A stretch of DNA of 64,000 bases from Duganella sp. OV510 (lineage in GTDB: Bacteria > Pseudomonadota > Gammaproteobacteria > Burkholderiales > Burkholderiaceae_D). The translations under genes and the position numbers were made by a program. The notes under the pieces were generated by a model, which worked only from the letters and a program-made list of their open reading frames with translations, searched no databases and was not told the DNA's origin. Shown here piece by piece: positions 7,116-16,388 of the stretch. The first letter of the stretch is position 1, and each line of letters begins with the position of its first letter. The stretch spans positions 248,001-312,000 of the forward strand of contig NZ_FNEQ01000004.1 of NCBI RefSeq assembly GCF_900100205.1, given 5' to 3'.

Positions 7116-7883
7116 ATGAAAAAATATCTGAAGGCCGCGATGCTGGCGACGGTACTGGGCAGCGGCGCATACGCCGCGCAGGCCGCCGAGGTGATCAGCG
7201 AGAGCCGCAGCGTTGATGCGCGCGCCGTGAAAATCGAACTGGACGGCGTCATCAGCCTCAAGGTAAAGCAAGGCCCGACTGCGTCGCTGACGATCTACGG
7301 TGAACCGGACGCAGTAAAAAAAGTGGTGGTCGAACAGAGCGGCGAAACGCTGCACATCGGCACCAGCAAGATGAACAACATCAGCTTCGGCAACAAGCGC
7401 GAACTGCGCGCCGAACTGACGCTGCCGAATCTGCGCACACTGACTTCCGGCGGTGTCGGCGCCACCGAAATCAGTGGCTTCAACGGCGACAATCTGCGCC
7501 TGGCACTGGAGGGCGCGGGCTCGGTGAAAGTCGATGCGCAGTACCGCAATATCGATGCGCGTCTCGGCGGCGTGGGTGGCATGACCATCAACGGCGGCAA
7601 GAGCGACAACGTCGACTTGCAGTTGAACGGCGCCGGCCGCATCGAGGTGGTCGGCCAGACCAGGCAACTGAACGCCAGCCTTGGCGGCGTAGGCAGCCTG
7701 GATGCGGAGCAGCTGCACGCGGACGCCATCGACGTCCGGATGAGCGGCCTGGGTAGCGCGGCGCTGTACGCGAAAACCAGCGCCAGTCTGAAATTAACGG
7801 GCATGGGTTCGGCCAAGGTGTATGGCAACCCTACCAATCGTAACGCCAGCGCACGCGGCATGGGCAACGTGAGCTGGCAGTAA
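7116..7883 (+). CDS. GIN-domain (DUF2807) secreted beta-helix protein
   Basis: The 255-residue protein has a Sec signal (MKKYLKAAMLATVLGSGAYA). Repeating short beta strands with Gly/Ser turns follow: LDGVISLKVKQGPTASLTIY, LTSGGVGATEISGFNGDNLR, LEGAGSVKVDAQ, LGGVGGMTING, LNGAGRIEVVGQ and LSGLGSAALY-type units. These are the signature of the putative auto-transporter adhesin head GIN domain, a right-handed beta-helix. The protein probably acts in the periplasm or at the surface; the ligand is unknown. It is downstream of the small peptide gene and followed by a terminator. Confidence 0.85.
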   Translation: MKKYLKAAMLATVLGSGAYAAQAAEVISESRSVDARAVKIELDGVISLKVKQGPTASLTIYGEPDAVKKVVVEQSGETLHIGTSKMNNISFGNKRELRAELTLPNLRTLTSGGVGATEISGFNGDNLRLALEGAGSVKVDAQYRNIDARLGGVGGMTINGGKSDNVDLQLNGAGRIEVVGQTRQLNASLGGVGSLDAEQLHADAIDVRMSGLGSAALYAKTSASLKLTGMGSAKVYGNPTNRNASARGMGNVSWQ

Positions 7884-7937
7884 GGAACGCTCCGGCCTGC
7901 GTGGCCGGGCTATCGGAAACACATGGGTGTGTTTTTA

Positions 7938-7975
7938 CCGTCCAAAAGGGGCCTCCCTTTCGGACGGTTTTTTTT
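7938..7975 (+). terminator. Rho-independent terminator of the peptide-GIN operon
   Basis: CCGTCCAAAAGG (7938-7949) pairs with CCTTTCGGACGG (7956-7967) with one mismatch, followed by eight T (7968-7975). On the minus strand no T-run follows, so it ends the plus-strand operon and not the Tad operon. Confidence 0.85.
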
Positions 7976-8879
7976 AGTGCGCCTGCATCATGCGGTAGAC
8001 CTGTATGGCAGCGGGGCCGATCAGCACCAGCATCAGCGTCGGGAAGATGCAGAAGACCAGCGGGAACAACAGCTTCAGCGCGATCTTGGCGGCGGCTTCC
8101 TCTGCCAGCACGCTGCGCTTGCCGCGCAGATTATCGGAATGGATGCGCAGCGAATCGCCCATGCTGGTACCGAAGCGCTCCGACTGAATCAGCATCGCCA
8201 CCAGCGTGTCGACATCCTCCACGCCGCTGCGCAAGGCCAGGTTGCGCAAGGCGCGTTCCTTGGTGAATCCGGCGCGCATCTCCATCAGCACCAGTTGCAG
8301 CTCCTGCGCCAGCGCCATGCTCTTGATGTGGATCTCGCCCGCCACCTTGGCCAGCGCGCGTTCCAGGCTCAGGCCCGCCTCCACGCAAACGGTGAGCAGG
8401 TCGAGCGCATCGGGAAAGTTTTCGAATATCTCGCGGCTGCGCGTCGCCGCCTTGTGCGCCAGCACCGCGTTGGGCAGGTAGTAGCCTATGCCAGCAAACA
8501 TCAGCAGCAGGGGCATCCATCCCTTTTGCAGCGCCAGCGCACCGATGGCAGGCAACACGAGCGCCAGCAAGGTCTTGGTGGCGAAGTACAATGATGGCGC
8601 CGATGCGCTGCGCCAGCCGGCGTTCATGAAGCGTGTGCGTAGCGGCGACTTCTCCCAGCCGTCCTCCGGCAGCGACAAGCGTGAAAACGGCTGCGCCACC
8701 TGTGCCACCTTTTCCACCCAGCCGGTGCTGGCCACATCGGGCGTGGCAGCGGTGGGTTCGATCACCTCGTTCAGCCGCTCGCGCAAGGCCACCGGCGAAA
8801 ACGCCAGCAGCGCCGCCACCGCAATGCCAGCAGCGACCACGAACACTATCGCCAGGAATATGATCTGCGAGCCACCCAT
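7974..8879 (-). CDS. tadC: Tad pilus inner-membrane protein TadC
   Basis: This 301-residue protein of the T2SSF (GspF-like) family has a TM segment near the N-terminus, the cytoplasmic helical domain with FPDALDLLTVCVEAGLSLER (the conserved P-D-A-L-D-L-L of TadC), and two C-terminal TM segments (LLFPLVFCIFPTLMLVLIGP). With TadB it forms the inner-membrane platform that transmits the TadA ATPase motion to Flp pilin assembly. It is the last gene of the minus-strand Tad operon. Its stop codon is 12 bp from the upstream tadB end region in operon order, and no tadD, tadE, tadF or tadG follows. Confidence 0.92.
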   Translation of the reverse strand: MGGSQIIFLAIVFVVAAGIAVAALLAFSPVALRERLNEVIEPTAATPDVASTGWVEKVAQVAQPFSRLSLPEDGWEKSPLRTRFMNAGWRSASAPSLYFATKTLLALVLPAIGALALQKGWMPLLLMFAGIGYYLPNAVLAHKAATRSREIFENFPDALDLLTVCVEAGLSLERALAKVAGEIHIKSMALAQELQLVLMEMRAGFTKERALRNLALRSGVEDVDTLVAMLIQSERFGTSMGDSLRIHSDNLRGKRSVLAEEAAAKIALKLLFPLVFCIFPTLMLVLIGPAAIQVYRMMQAH

Positions 8880-8891
8880 GCTGTCCTCCGT

Positions 8892-9869
8892 TCAGACGCG
8901 GATGCGTATCAGCTTGCGCATCCACAGCACGCCACTCACTGCCACCGCCAGCGAATACCACATCAATTTGACACCGACAGGATCTGTCCACAACACGCGC
9001 ACATAGGCCGGATTGGCCAACGCCATCAGCGCCATCACGCCAAGCGGCAGCAGGCACAGCACCCAGGCCGACATGCGGCCTTCGGCAGACATTACCCTCA
9101 CCTGCGACAACAACTTCAGGCGCGCGCGTATCAGGCGGCTGATATTGCCGAACACCTCGGCCAGGTTGCCGCCCGATTCGCGCTGGATCAGCACCGCGAT
9201 CACCAGGTAACGCAGATCGGTCAGCGGCACGCGCAATGCCAGGTTGTGCAAGGCTTCATTCATCGGCACGCCATAGTTGATTTCCTCGTAGGCGAACTTG
9301 AATTCGGCGGCGATAGGATCGGGCATCTCTTCGCCGACCATCTGCATCACGTTGGCGAAGGAATGGCCGGCGCGCAGCGCGCGGCCGAGGAAGTCGGCCG
9401 CTTCAGGCAATTGCTCCTCCAGTTTGTGCAGGCGCGCGGCACGGATGCGCATCAACGTCAGCCAAGGCAATCCGGCAGCCAGCAGCAGTGTGCCGATGGC
9501 GGGCAACCACGGCATGCCGATGATCTTTGGCAGCAGCAGGCCTGCCGCCATCAGCATGAGCGAACAGCCAAGGAACTGCGCCACCGACCAACGCACACCA
9601 GCCTGCAATAGCAGGCGGTCCAGCGCTGCCAGGCGGCCAATGCGGCGCAGCTGTTTTTCCAGCGCGGGATGGCGGCTGTAGGTGCGGCGCTTGAGGATAT
9701 CCACGCGCTCGATACCGCCCTGCCCGGACGCAGCCATCATGCGCAAACGCCGCGATATACGCCGCGCGGCGCCGCCATGCGCACCGGACCACCACAGCCA
9801 GCCGCCCTCTATCATCAGGATCACAGCCGCAAACAGCAGCACGACGAATGCGGTGAAGATGCCGTCCAT
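8892..9869 (-). CDS. tadB: Tad pilus inner-membrane protein TadB
   Basis: This 325-residue T2SSF-family protein has an N-terminal TM segment, two central TM segments (LGCSLMLMAAGLLLPKIIGM region), the cytoplasmic domain with LPEAADFLGRALRAGHSFAN, and C-terminal TM segments. The P-E-A-x-D-x-L-x-R-A-L-R-A-G-x-S pattern is the TadB hallmark. It lies between tadA and tadC with a 5-bp gap to tadA, consistent with translational coupling. It acts as the platform partner of TadC. Confidence 0.92.
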   Translation of the reverse strand: MDGIFTAFVVLLFAAVILMIEGGWLWWSGAHGGAARRISRRLRMMAASGQGGIERVDILKRRTYSRHPALEKQLRRIGRLAALDRLLLQAGVRWSVAQFLGCSLMLMAAGLLLPKIIGMPWLPAIGTLLLAAGLPWLTLMRIRAARLHKLEEQLPEAADFLGRALRAGHSFANVMQMVGEEMPDPIAAEFKFAYEEINYGVPMNEALHNLALRVPLTDLRYLVIAVLIQRESGGNLAEVFGNISRLIRARLKLLSQVRVMSAEGRMSAWVLCLLPLGVMALMALANPAYVRVLWTDPVGVKLMWYSLAVAVSGVLWMRKLIRIRV

Positions 9870-9874
9870 GGTGC

Positions 9875-11224
9875 TTACTCGTAGATCTTGTCGGGATCGA
9901 ACACCGCGTCCGGCACCGGCACGCCAAACATGCGCAGGCGGTCGGCAAAGCGGGGCCGCACACCGGTGGCGGAAAACTGTCCCTGCACCTTGCCATGCAC
10001 GTCCACACCTTTCTGCTCGAAGCGGAAAATCTCGTGCATGGCGATCACCTCCCCTTCCATGCCGGTGACCTCTTGCAGGCTGACTAGCTTGCGCGTGCCA
10101 TCGGTCAGGCGCGACACCTGCATCACCACCGTGACGGCGGAGCAGATCTGCTGCCGTGTCGCGCGCGGCGTCAGATTCACACCAGCCATGCCCACCATAT
10201 TCTCCAGCCGCGACAGCGCATCGCGCGGCGTGTTGGAGTGGATGGTGGCCAGCGAGCCTTCATGGCCGGTGTTCATCGCCTGCAGCATATCCAGCGCCTC
10301 CGGCCCGCGTACCTCGCCGAGGATGATGCGGTCCGGCCGCATGCGCAACGCGTTGCGCACCAGCGAGCGCTGATTCACTTCGCCCTTGCCTTCGATATTC
10401 GGCGGCCGCGTTTCAAGCCGCACCACATGCGGCTGGCGCAGCGCCAGTTCAGCCGCATCCTCAATCGTGACGATGCGCTCGTGCGCGGGAATAAAGCCGG
10501 ATAGAACATTCAACATGGTGGTCTTGCCGGAGCCGGTGCCGCCAGATACCAGGATATTGATCTTTGCCTGGCCCAGCGCTTTCAGCACCTCCACCATCGG
10601 CGGCGTCAGGCTGCGGAAGTCCAGCAGGTTGTCGATGCTGAGCGGGTTGACCGCAAAGCGGCGTATCGACAGGATCGGTCCATCGATCGCCAGCGGCGGA
10701 ATGATGGCGTTGACGCGCGAGCCATCCGGCAAGCGCGCATCGACCATCGGGCTGGATTCGTCCACCCGCCGGCCCACGCGCGAAACGATCTTTTCAATGA
10801 TCTTCATCAGGTGGGCGTTATCGTTGAAGGTCGTCTCGGTCAGTTCCAGCTTGCCCGCGCGTTCGACATACACCCTGGCCGCCGTGTTGACCAGGATGTC
10901 GGACACGCCAGGGTCGGCCAACAGCGGCTCCAGCGGCCCAAAGCCCAGCATCTCGTGCTGGATGTCCAGCACCAGGTTGTGCCGCTCATGCTGATTGAGC
11001 ACGATGCGCTCATCCTCGATGATGCGCTGGACCAGCAGCGCCAGCTCGTGCTTGAACTGCTCCGGTGTCAGCCGCTTCAGCCGTTCCAGGTCGATGCGAT
11101 CGAGGATAGTCTGGTGCATGCTCTTCTTCAGATCCTGGTAGGCTGCGGCAGCCAGGCCCGGAAGGCCATTGGCGGCGCGGCCCTCGTCCGCATGTGACAG
11201 GCGTTCGCGTAAGCTCATCATCAT
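9875..11224 (-). CDS. tadA: Tad pilus assembly ATPase TadA/CpaF
   Basis: This 449-residue hexameric secretion ATPase has an N-terminal domain with [19 protein letters not shown], Walker [10 protein letters not shown] at about 228-236, the Asp-box/Walker B region [20 protein letters not shown], and the His box [13 protein letters not shown]. It energises Flp pilus extension (and in some relatives retraction) at the cytoplasmic face. The start ATG overlaps the tadZ stop by four bases, so the two are probably translationally coupled. Length and motifs match CpaF/TadA closely. Confidence 0.95.
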   Translation of the reverse strand: MMMSLRERLSHADEGRAANGLPGLAAAAYQDLKKSMHQTILDRIDLERLKRLTPEQFKHELALLVQRIIEDERIVLNQHERHNLVLDIQHEMLGFGPLEPLLADPGVSDILVNTAARVYVERAGKLELTETTFNDNAHLMKIIEKIVSRVGRRVDESSPMVDARLPDGSRVNAIIPPLAIDGPILSIRRFAVNPLSIDNLLDFRSLTPPMVEVLKALGQAKINILVSGGTGSGKTTMLNVLSGFIPAHERIVTIEDAAELALRQPHVVRLETRPPNIEGKGEVNQRSLVRNALRMRPDRIILGEVRGPEALDMLQAMNTGHEGSLATIHSNTPRDALSRLENMVGMAGVNLTPRATRQQICSAVTVVMQVSRLTDGTRKLVSLQEVTGMEGEVIAMHEIFRFEQKGVDVHGKVQGQFSATGVRPRFADRLRMFGVPVPDAVFDPDKIYE

Positions 11225-12393
11225 CCTCCATCGTTGCGGCCAAAGATGCGATCAAATAGCCCTTTGCTCTCGGCGACGCGACGTGCCGCCACCAGTTCCA
11301 CCAGTTCCGCCAGGCTGCGCGCCACGGCGCTGGCGCGCGACAGCTGCAGCACCGGTATTCCCTGATTGACGGAGTCCGTCGCGGACAGGTAATCATTGGG
11401 CACCGTGTGCACCACATCCGCGCCCAGCGCCTGCTCCAGATCCATCAGGCGCAGCTTGCCGCCCTTCTCGTAGCGGTTGACGATGAGCCGCGTGCGCTCG
11501 CTCGGATAGCCCAGCGAGCGGAAAATGTCCAGCAGGCGGCGGCCGTCGCGGATATCCGGCAGCGCCAGTTGCAGCACCGGATAGATGGTGTCCGCCTGGT
11601 CCAGCGCACGTAGCGAAATGGCGTCGATCTGCCGGCCGACATCCAGCACCACGAAGTCATAGTGCTGGCGCGCGATGCGCAGGATGGTATCCATATGTTC
11701 CGGCTTCATGTCGACCGTGCGGTTGGGATCATCCGCTGCCGCCAACACGCCGAAATTGGAGGCCACGTGAACCAGGCAGGAATCGAGGAAGGCGCCATCC
11801 ATGCGGCTGATCTGCGCGCAGATGTCGGACAGCGTCATCGCCGGCTTCTGGTCCGACACATACAGCGTGGCGTCGCCGAACTGGCCGTGCAGGTCGATCA
11901 GCAACACCTTCTTGTCCGCCAGCGCGGCCAGCGCGTAGCCGAAGTTGGTCGATAAAAAGGTCGCGCCGCTCCCCCCCTTGCAGGAAATGAAGGCCAGCAC
12001 CTTGCCCTCGCGGACGGGACTCAGGCCGGTCGCCACCTCGATCCGGTCCATCGCCTCGTGGAAAGCGCGGTGTACCAGCGGCAGCGGCAGCACTTCGCGC
12101 ATGCCGGCGCGCATGGCGCGTATCAGCAAGTCCTGTTGCGGGTCGCGCGTCAGCAGCATGAAAGTGGCCGATGGATACTGCTTGCCCAGGCGTTCAACCA
12201 GGTCGCCTTCTTCGCCGGCGATGTCGCTGGCGTCCAGCACCACCAGCTCCGGCATTTCGGACAGCGGGCGTTCCACCGCATCGCGCAGGCCGTTGCGCGA
12301 CGCTACCAGTTGCACCGCCGGCATGCGTGCCGATCCTTGCGCCGCGAGCTCCGCGTGCAGCAGGCTGTCCTTGCTGACCATCAGCGCTTTCAT
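11221..12393 (-). CDS. tadZ: Pilus localisation ATPase TadZ/CpaE
   Basis: This 390-residue protein has an N-terminal atypical receiver-like domain (about 1-125, with ELVVLDASDIAGEEGDLVER). A MinD/ParA-type domain beginning AFISCKGGSGATFLSTNFGY follows. The P-loop reads KGGSGATF, without the usual GKT lysine, which is typical for TadZ. TadZ places the pilus machine at the pole or septum. The gene overlaps its neighbours by four bases on both sides. Confidence 0.9.
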   Translation of the reverse strand: MKALMVSKDSLLHAELAAQGSARMPAVQLVASRNGLRDAVERPLSEMPELVVLDASDIAGEEGDLVERLGKQYPSATFMLLTRDPQQDLLIRAMRAGMREVLPLPLVHRAFHEAMDRIEVATGLSPVREGKVLAFISCKGGSGATFLSTNFGYALAALADKKVLLIDLHGQFGDATLYVSDQKPAMTLSDICAQISRMDGAFLDSCLVHVASNFGVLAAADDPNRTVDMKPEHMDTILRIARQHYDFVVLDVGRQIDAISLRALDQADTIYPVLQLALPDIRDGRRLLDIFRSLGYPSERTRLIVNRYEKGGKLRLMDLEQALGADVVHTVPNDYLSATDSVNQGIPVLQLSRASAVARSLAELVELVAARRVAESKGLFDRIFGRNDGG

Positions 12394-12647
12394 TTGGCGG
12401 CTCCACTCACCAGCGCTGGCTGCTGTGCCTCGCCGCTGGCTTTCTGATAGCGTTCGTAAGCGGCACGCGCGGCGCGACCGTCCATGCCCGCCACCGGATC
12501 GGTGTTATGGGCGGCGGCGGGATCGGCCACCTGTTGCATCAGCGCCGTGCGCGTATCGAGGCCAAAGCGGCTGTCCCAGTGTGGCGTGGTGCTGGTGCAG
12601 GCGGACAAGGCGCCGGCCAGCAGTATCGGTAGGTAACGCATCATCAC
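12390..12647 (-). CDS. Small Tad-locus lipoprotein
   Basis: The 85-residue product has a lipoprotein signal (MRYLPILLAGALSAC, lipobox L-S-A-C). The short mature part HWDSRFGLDTRTALMQQVAD and DPVAGMDGRAARAAYERYQK follows. The pattern F-G-x-x-x-R-x-A-x-x-Q-Q-x-x-x-P and PVAGxDGxAAxxAxxRY is that of the short lipoproteins found between rcpA and tadZ in betaproteobacterial Tad loci. It may act as a pilotin or outer-membrane partner for the secretin. Exact naming (RcpB-like or CpaD-like) is uncertain. Confidence 0.75.
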   Translation of the reverse strand: MMMRYLPILLAGALSACTSTTPHWDSRFGLDTRTALMQQVADPAAAHNTDPVAGMDGRAARAAYERYQKASGEAQQPALVSGAAK

Positions 12648-14080
12648 TCCTTGCTGGAAGGTTCCGGCGCGCCTTCCATGCGGCCGCCCAGGAACAGGCT
12701 GGTACGGCCTGGCGTGGTGACGCTGTCAGTCGGCAGTTGGTAGTTGGCGGGTAGCGGCCGCACCAGATGCGGCGTTACGACAAACAGCAGCTCGGTGCGG
12801 TCCTGCTGGAAGTCGGTGCTGCGGAACAGCGCGCCCAGCACCGGCAGTTCGCCGAGAATGGGCAGACCGTGGATGTTGGAACTCTGGCTGTTCCTGATCA
12901 GGCCACCAATGGCGAAGCTTTGGCCGTCGTACAACTCCACCGTGGTGCTGGCGCGGCGCGTGGTGAACAGCGGCAGCACGGCGGTGCCGGAGAAGCCTGC
13001 GGCCGAGATGCCGATGCCTTCACGCGATATCTCGGACACTTCCGGCGCCACGCGCAGATTGATGCGGCCGCCCGCCAGCACGGTGGGCGTGAAGCGCAAG
13101 CCAACACCGAATTCCTTTTCATCCAGCGTGACCTTGTTGTTGTCCTGCGCGACCGGCACCAGGATGCGGCCACCGGCGAGGAAGCTGCCCTCCTGGCCAC
13201 TGACCGCCATCACCGTCGGCTCGGCCAGCATGCGCACCAGCGCATCTTTCTTGTCTGCGGCGATGGCGCCGCGTGAGCCGATTCTCAGCAGGCCTTTCAG
13301 CGTGTCACTGACAAGGCTGGTGGTCAGACTGCTGGCCCAGCTGCCACCGCCAAAACGCAGCGACACATTGGCTTCCAGCTTGTCCAGCAGTGACTTGGAC
13401 ACTTCCGCGATTTTCACCTCCAGCATCACTTGCTGCGGCGCGCCGACATTGAGGAAATTGACGATGCGGGCGCTGGCCTGCGCGGCGGCGCTGCTGGCCG
13501 ATTGCGCCGAGGCGGACGTACCCTCGCTGCGCTTGCCATCCAGCGCCAGCGGCTGGGCCGGACGCCGCACGAAGGCGGTGGCCAGTTCCAGCACGCGCGC
13601 GGCGGTGGGCGCATCATCGACGGTGCCGCTGATGACCAGCGTGTCACCGGCGGCGCTGACGTGGATATCCTTCTGCTCAGGCATCAGCGCGGCAAGGGCC
13701 TGCTGCAAGGCACCGGGATCGATACCGACGATCACTTCCACAACGTTGCACAAGCCGCTGCGACCCTGCACGATCATATTGCTGCTGCCGATGTCGACGC
13801 CAACCACATACAGCGTATCCGGCGCCACCAGCATCGCCTGCAGCACCGCTGGGTTGCCGATGCTGCGTGCCTGCACTGTTTCCGGCATGCGCATCAGCGT
13901 TGATTTTCCGGGTTGCAGCGTCAGGTTGATCGGCTGCGCCGCCTGGCCGGTGCAACGCAGGCTGCCGCTATCGGCAGGCGCCGGCTCGGGCCGGGGTTGC
14001 GCGGCGACCGGTGCCGCCCGTAATGGTGCGGCCAGCGTCAGGGCGGCGCATAGCGCCCAAGCATGGAGGTGGCGGTCCAT
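12644..14080 (-). CDS. rcpA: Tad secretin RcpA/CpaC
   Basis: This secretin of about 478 residues starts at MDRHLHAWALCAALTLAAPL, a clear signal peptide. A longer frame from 14134 would overlap cpaB and begin with a basic, non-signal stretch. Domains in order: pilus-formation N domain (INLTLQPGKSTLMRMPETVQ), BON-like segment (HVSAAGDTLVISGTVDDAPT), then the secretin domain with VMLEVKIAEVSKSLLDKLEA and LPILGELPVLGALFRSTDFQ. It forms the outer-membrane pore for the Flp pilus. It overlaps the lipoprotein gene by four bases. Confidence 0.92.
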   Translation of the reverse strand: MDRHLHAWALCAALTLAAPLRAAPVAAQPRPEPAPADSGSLRCTGQAAQPINLTLQPGKSTLMRMPETVQARSIGNPAVLQAMLVAPDTLYVVGVDIGSSNMIVQGRSGLCNVVEVIVGIDPGALQQALAALMPEQKDIHVSAAGDTLVISGTVDDAPTAARVLELATAFVRRPAQPLALDGKRSEGTSASAQSASSAAAQASARIVNFLNVGAPQQVMLEVKIAEVSKSLLDKLEANVSLRFGGGSWASSLTTSLVSDTLKGLLRIGSRGAIAADKKDALVRMLAEPTVMAVSGQEGSFLAGGRILVPVAQDNNKVTLDEKEFGVGLRFTPTVLAGGRINLRVAPEVSEISREGIGISAAGFSGTAVLPLFTTRRASTTVELYDGQSFAIGGLIRNSQSSNIHGLPILGELPVLGALFRSTDFQQDRTELLFVVTPHLVRPLPANYQLPTDSVTTPGRTSLFLGGRMEGAPEPSSKE

Positions 14081-14087
14081 GGCGCGC

Positions 14088-14939
14088 TCACAGGCATTCC
14101 TGCGAGCGCTGCGCGCCCGCGATGACACCGACACAGAACTGTGTACGTTGCGCTGTGGCCGCGACCTGCACCTGCGGCCGCGCCACCGGCGTCAGCGCAG
14201 TTGCAGTGGCCGGCGACGCCGGCGCAGCAGCAACCGCTACCTGCTGCCGCGCATGCGTGCCAAGCAGCGTGCCCTTGGTAGCGCCATCCGTGGTACCGGG
14301 GCGGGGATCGACCTGGTTGCGCAGCACCAGTGACAAGGTGCCGACGCTGCGCGCCAGGTCCAGGTTCTCGGCCTGTTCCGGCGTCACCTCCAGCGTCACC
14401 GCGTTGACCACGCGCGGCCTGGTCTCATCGCGTCCCACTTCCTGCGCTACCGCCAGCACCAGTATCCGCTCCAGCACGATCTTGGAGATGGCGCTGTCAT
14501 TGGCCTGTGTGTTGACAATGATGTCGACGAAGTTCCCCGGCAGCGCGAATCCCGCCACGCCCACCACATCGTTGACGCGCACAGTGATGGCGCGCTTGCC
14601 CTCTGCAATCAGCGCCGACAGGCCGCCCAGCGTGCCGGAAGGCGCCAGCTTGGCGTCGCTCAGCGGCTCGTCACGCAGCACGCTGGTTTTCAGCACGCGG
14701 CCAACCAGCTTGCTGGTATCGGTCAGCGCGCCGCGCGGCAGACTGTCCGCCGGCCAGTCGATCTGCCGGAGCATCTCTGGCGTCAGCCGCTGGCCCAGGC
14801 TGACGTCTGCTGCCGCCACCACAATCTTGTTGGATGCGCCCGGCGTCTGCCGCAGCAGCCAGCGCGAAGCCAGCGCCACCGCCGCCAGTCCGAACACGAT
14901 GGCCAAGGCCATCATCAACACTGCGCGCCGGTTCTTCAT
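14088..14939 (-). CDS. cpaB: Tad pilus assembly protein CpaB/RcpC
   Basis: This 283-residue protein has an N-terminal membrane anchor (VLMMALAIVFGLAAVALASR), then a SAF domain (VVAAADVSLGQRLTPEMLRQ) and the CpaB core (ITVRVNDVVGVAGFALPGNF and VDIIVN). CpaB/RcpC lies in the periplasm and is thought to link pilus and secretin. The C-terminal tail is Ala/Thr/Val-rich, low in complexity and ends with a Cys pair (FCVGVIAGAQRSQECL), unusual for the family and possibly a disulfide clip. Confidence 0.88.
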   Translation of the reverse strand: MKNRRAVLMMALAIVFGLAAVALASRWLLRQTPGASNKIVVAAADVSLGQRLTPEMLRQIDWPADSLPRGALTDTSKLVGRVLKTSVLRDEPLSDAKLAPSGTLGGLSALIAEGKRAITVRVNDVVGVAGFALPGNFVDIIVNTQANDSAISKIVLERILVLAVAQEVGRDETRPRVVNAVTLEVTPEQAENLDLARSVGTLSLVLRNQVDPRPGTTDGATKGTLLGTHARQQVAVAAAPASPATATALTPVARPQVQVAATAQRTQFCVGVIAGAQRSQECL

Positions 14940-16303
14940 GCTATCCGAGGCTCCACAACATCGTCCACCGTACGCGTTCCGGCATCGGCAAACATGCTGA
15001 CCCAGGCCTGCTCCAGCGTCGCCACCGACAGCCGCGCCGGTTCGCCGAGGTAGCCGGCAAAGTCGGCCACGCGTCCGATAATCTCGCGCGGGTAGCAGGC
15101 CAGCAGAGGCAGGGCGCTGCCCGCGTGCAGTTCATCGAGCAGATAGCGCAGCGCTGTCTCGTCATACGCCACGCCCATGCTCAGGCACTGCTGGCGGAAT
15201 AGCGTGCGATAGCTGGCGGTGCCCAGCGCGCCAACTGGAATCTTGTAGCCGACGCGACGCAGCGCTGCCTCGTCCAGCAGCATCGATGGCGACTGGCTGG
15301 TGGCAAATACCAGCCGCAGGCGGCACGGTACATGGAAATGATAGCTGCCCGCCAGCGACAGCACGCTGCGGCCCGCCTCCTGCGCTTGCGCAAAGCGGTC
15401 CAGCAGTTCGGCGGCCGGCATGCGCTGGCGCCCCAGGTCGTCGACGATCAGCAGGCCGTTGTTGGCCTTCATCTGCGGCGGCGCGCGGTAGCAGCCGCTG
15501 GCCGCATCCAGTTGCAGGTCCAGCATGGCCGCATCCAGCGCGCCATCCAGCACCACCACGGGACGCTGGCACAGTACCCAGCGCGGATCGCTGCTGCGCC
15601 GCTCAGGCGACGGTTGCGACAAGCGCGCCTGGCGTGGCGACGGCGGACGATGCACCGCCGCGTCATGCACCTGCACGATATCCTGTCCCACCACCACGGC
15701 GTGCGGCACCGCCACCAGGCCTTGCAGCAGGCCGCCCAGGCGGCGCGCCAGCAGCGACTTGCCGCTGCCGGAGGGACCGTACAGCAGCATGCTGCGGCCG
15801 GCGTGCATGGCAGCGCCCAGCATGCGCTGCACCGCTGGCGCCAGGAAGTCGTCGGAGAATTCAGCCGCCAGTTCCTCGGCGCCCGGCGGTGGCGCCTGCA
15901 AGGCCTGGCGTTCGACCATGGCGCGATAGGCTTCCAGCGTCACCGGCGCCGGCCCCGCATACGGGCAACGTTCCAGCCACGCACTGGCGCGCTGCTTGCC
16001 GGTGCTGGTCAGCTGATATTGAACGTCGATGTCGGAGTCGCCGCGCCACGCCACTTCCGCCACGTGTTCGGCCACCATGAAATCGAGCACTTCGCGCAGC
16101 ACATTGATTGACAGGTGCAGCCGGGTGGTCAGCACCGGCAGGTGGCTCTTGCCGCCCAGGTACAGCGCCTTCGCGGCCAGTTCGACAATCAACTGCTGCG
16201 GCAGGCCGGTGTCGCGCACCGATTTCGGCTGCGGCGGCAACACGGACTCCGGCTCGGCGTCAAGCAGCTGGGTGTAAGGGAATGGTGGTTCCAGGGCAAG
16301 CAT
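14936..16303 (-). CDS. AAA+ ATPase encoded within the Tad operon
   Basis: The 455-residue protein starts at 16303, where GCGGAG lies eight bases upstream; a longer frame would run into the tadV end. The N-terminal third contains a winged-helix-like stretch (HLSINVLREVLDFMVAEHVA). The AAA+ core has Walker A in LLYGPSGSGKSLLARRLGGL, Walker B in NGLLIVDDLGRQ and a sensor segment (LRLVFATSQSP). Related genes are annotated only as ATPases with chaperone activity. Position between tadV and cpaB, and a four-base overlap with cpaB, tie it to the pilus operon. It is additional to TadA and TadZ; its role is unknown. Confidence 0.8.
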   Translation of the reverse strand: MLALEPPFPYTQLLDAEPESVLPPQPKSVRDTGLPQQLIVELAAKALYLGGKSHLPVLTTRLHLSINVLREVLDFMVAEHVAEVAWRGDSDIDVQYQLTSTGKQRASAWLERCPYAGPAPVTLEAYRAMVERQALQAPPPGAEELAAEFSDDFLAPAVQRMLGAAMHAGRSMLLYGPSGSGKSLLARRLGGLLQGLVAVPHAVVVGQDIVQVHDAAVHRPPSPRQARLSQPSPERRSSDPRWVLCQRPVVVLDGALDAAMLDLQLDAASGCYRAPPQMKANNGLLIVDDLGRQRMPAAELLDRFAQAQEAGRSVLSLAGSYHFHVPCRLRLVFATSQSPSMLLDEAALRRVGYKIPVGALGTASYRTLFRQQCLSMGVAYDETALRYLLDELHAGSALPLLACYPREIIGRVADFAGYLGEPARLSVATLEQAWVSMFADAGTRTVDDVVEPRIA

Positions 16304-16388
16304 CGTAATCTCCGCAAGGAAATAGTTCGGCGTGGAATCAAGTCTATCCACCTGTGCCGTGTGGACATTGACTTGAAGCAAGCTCTGT

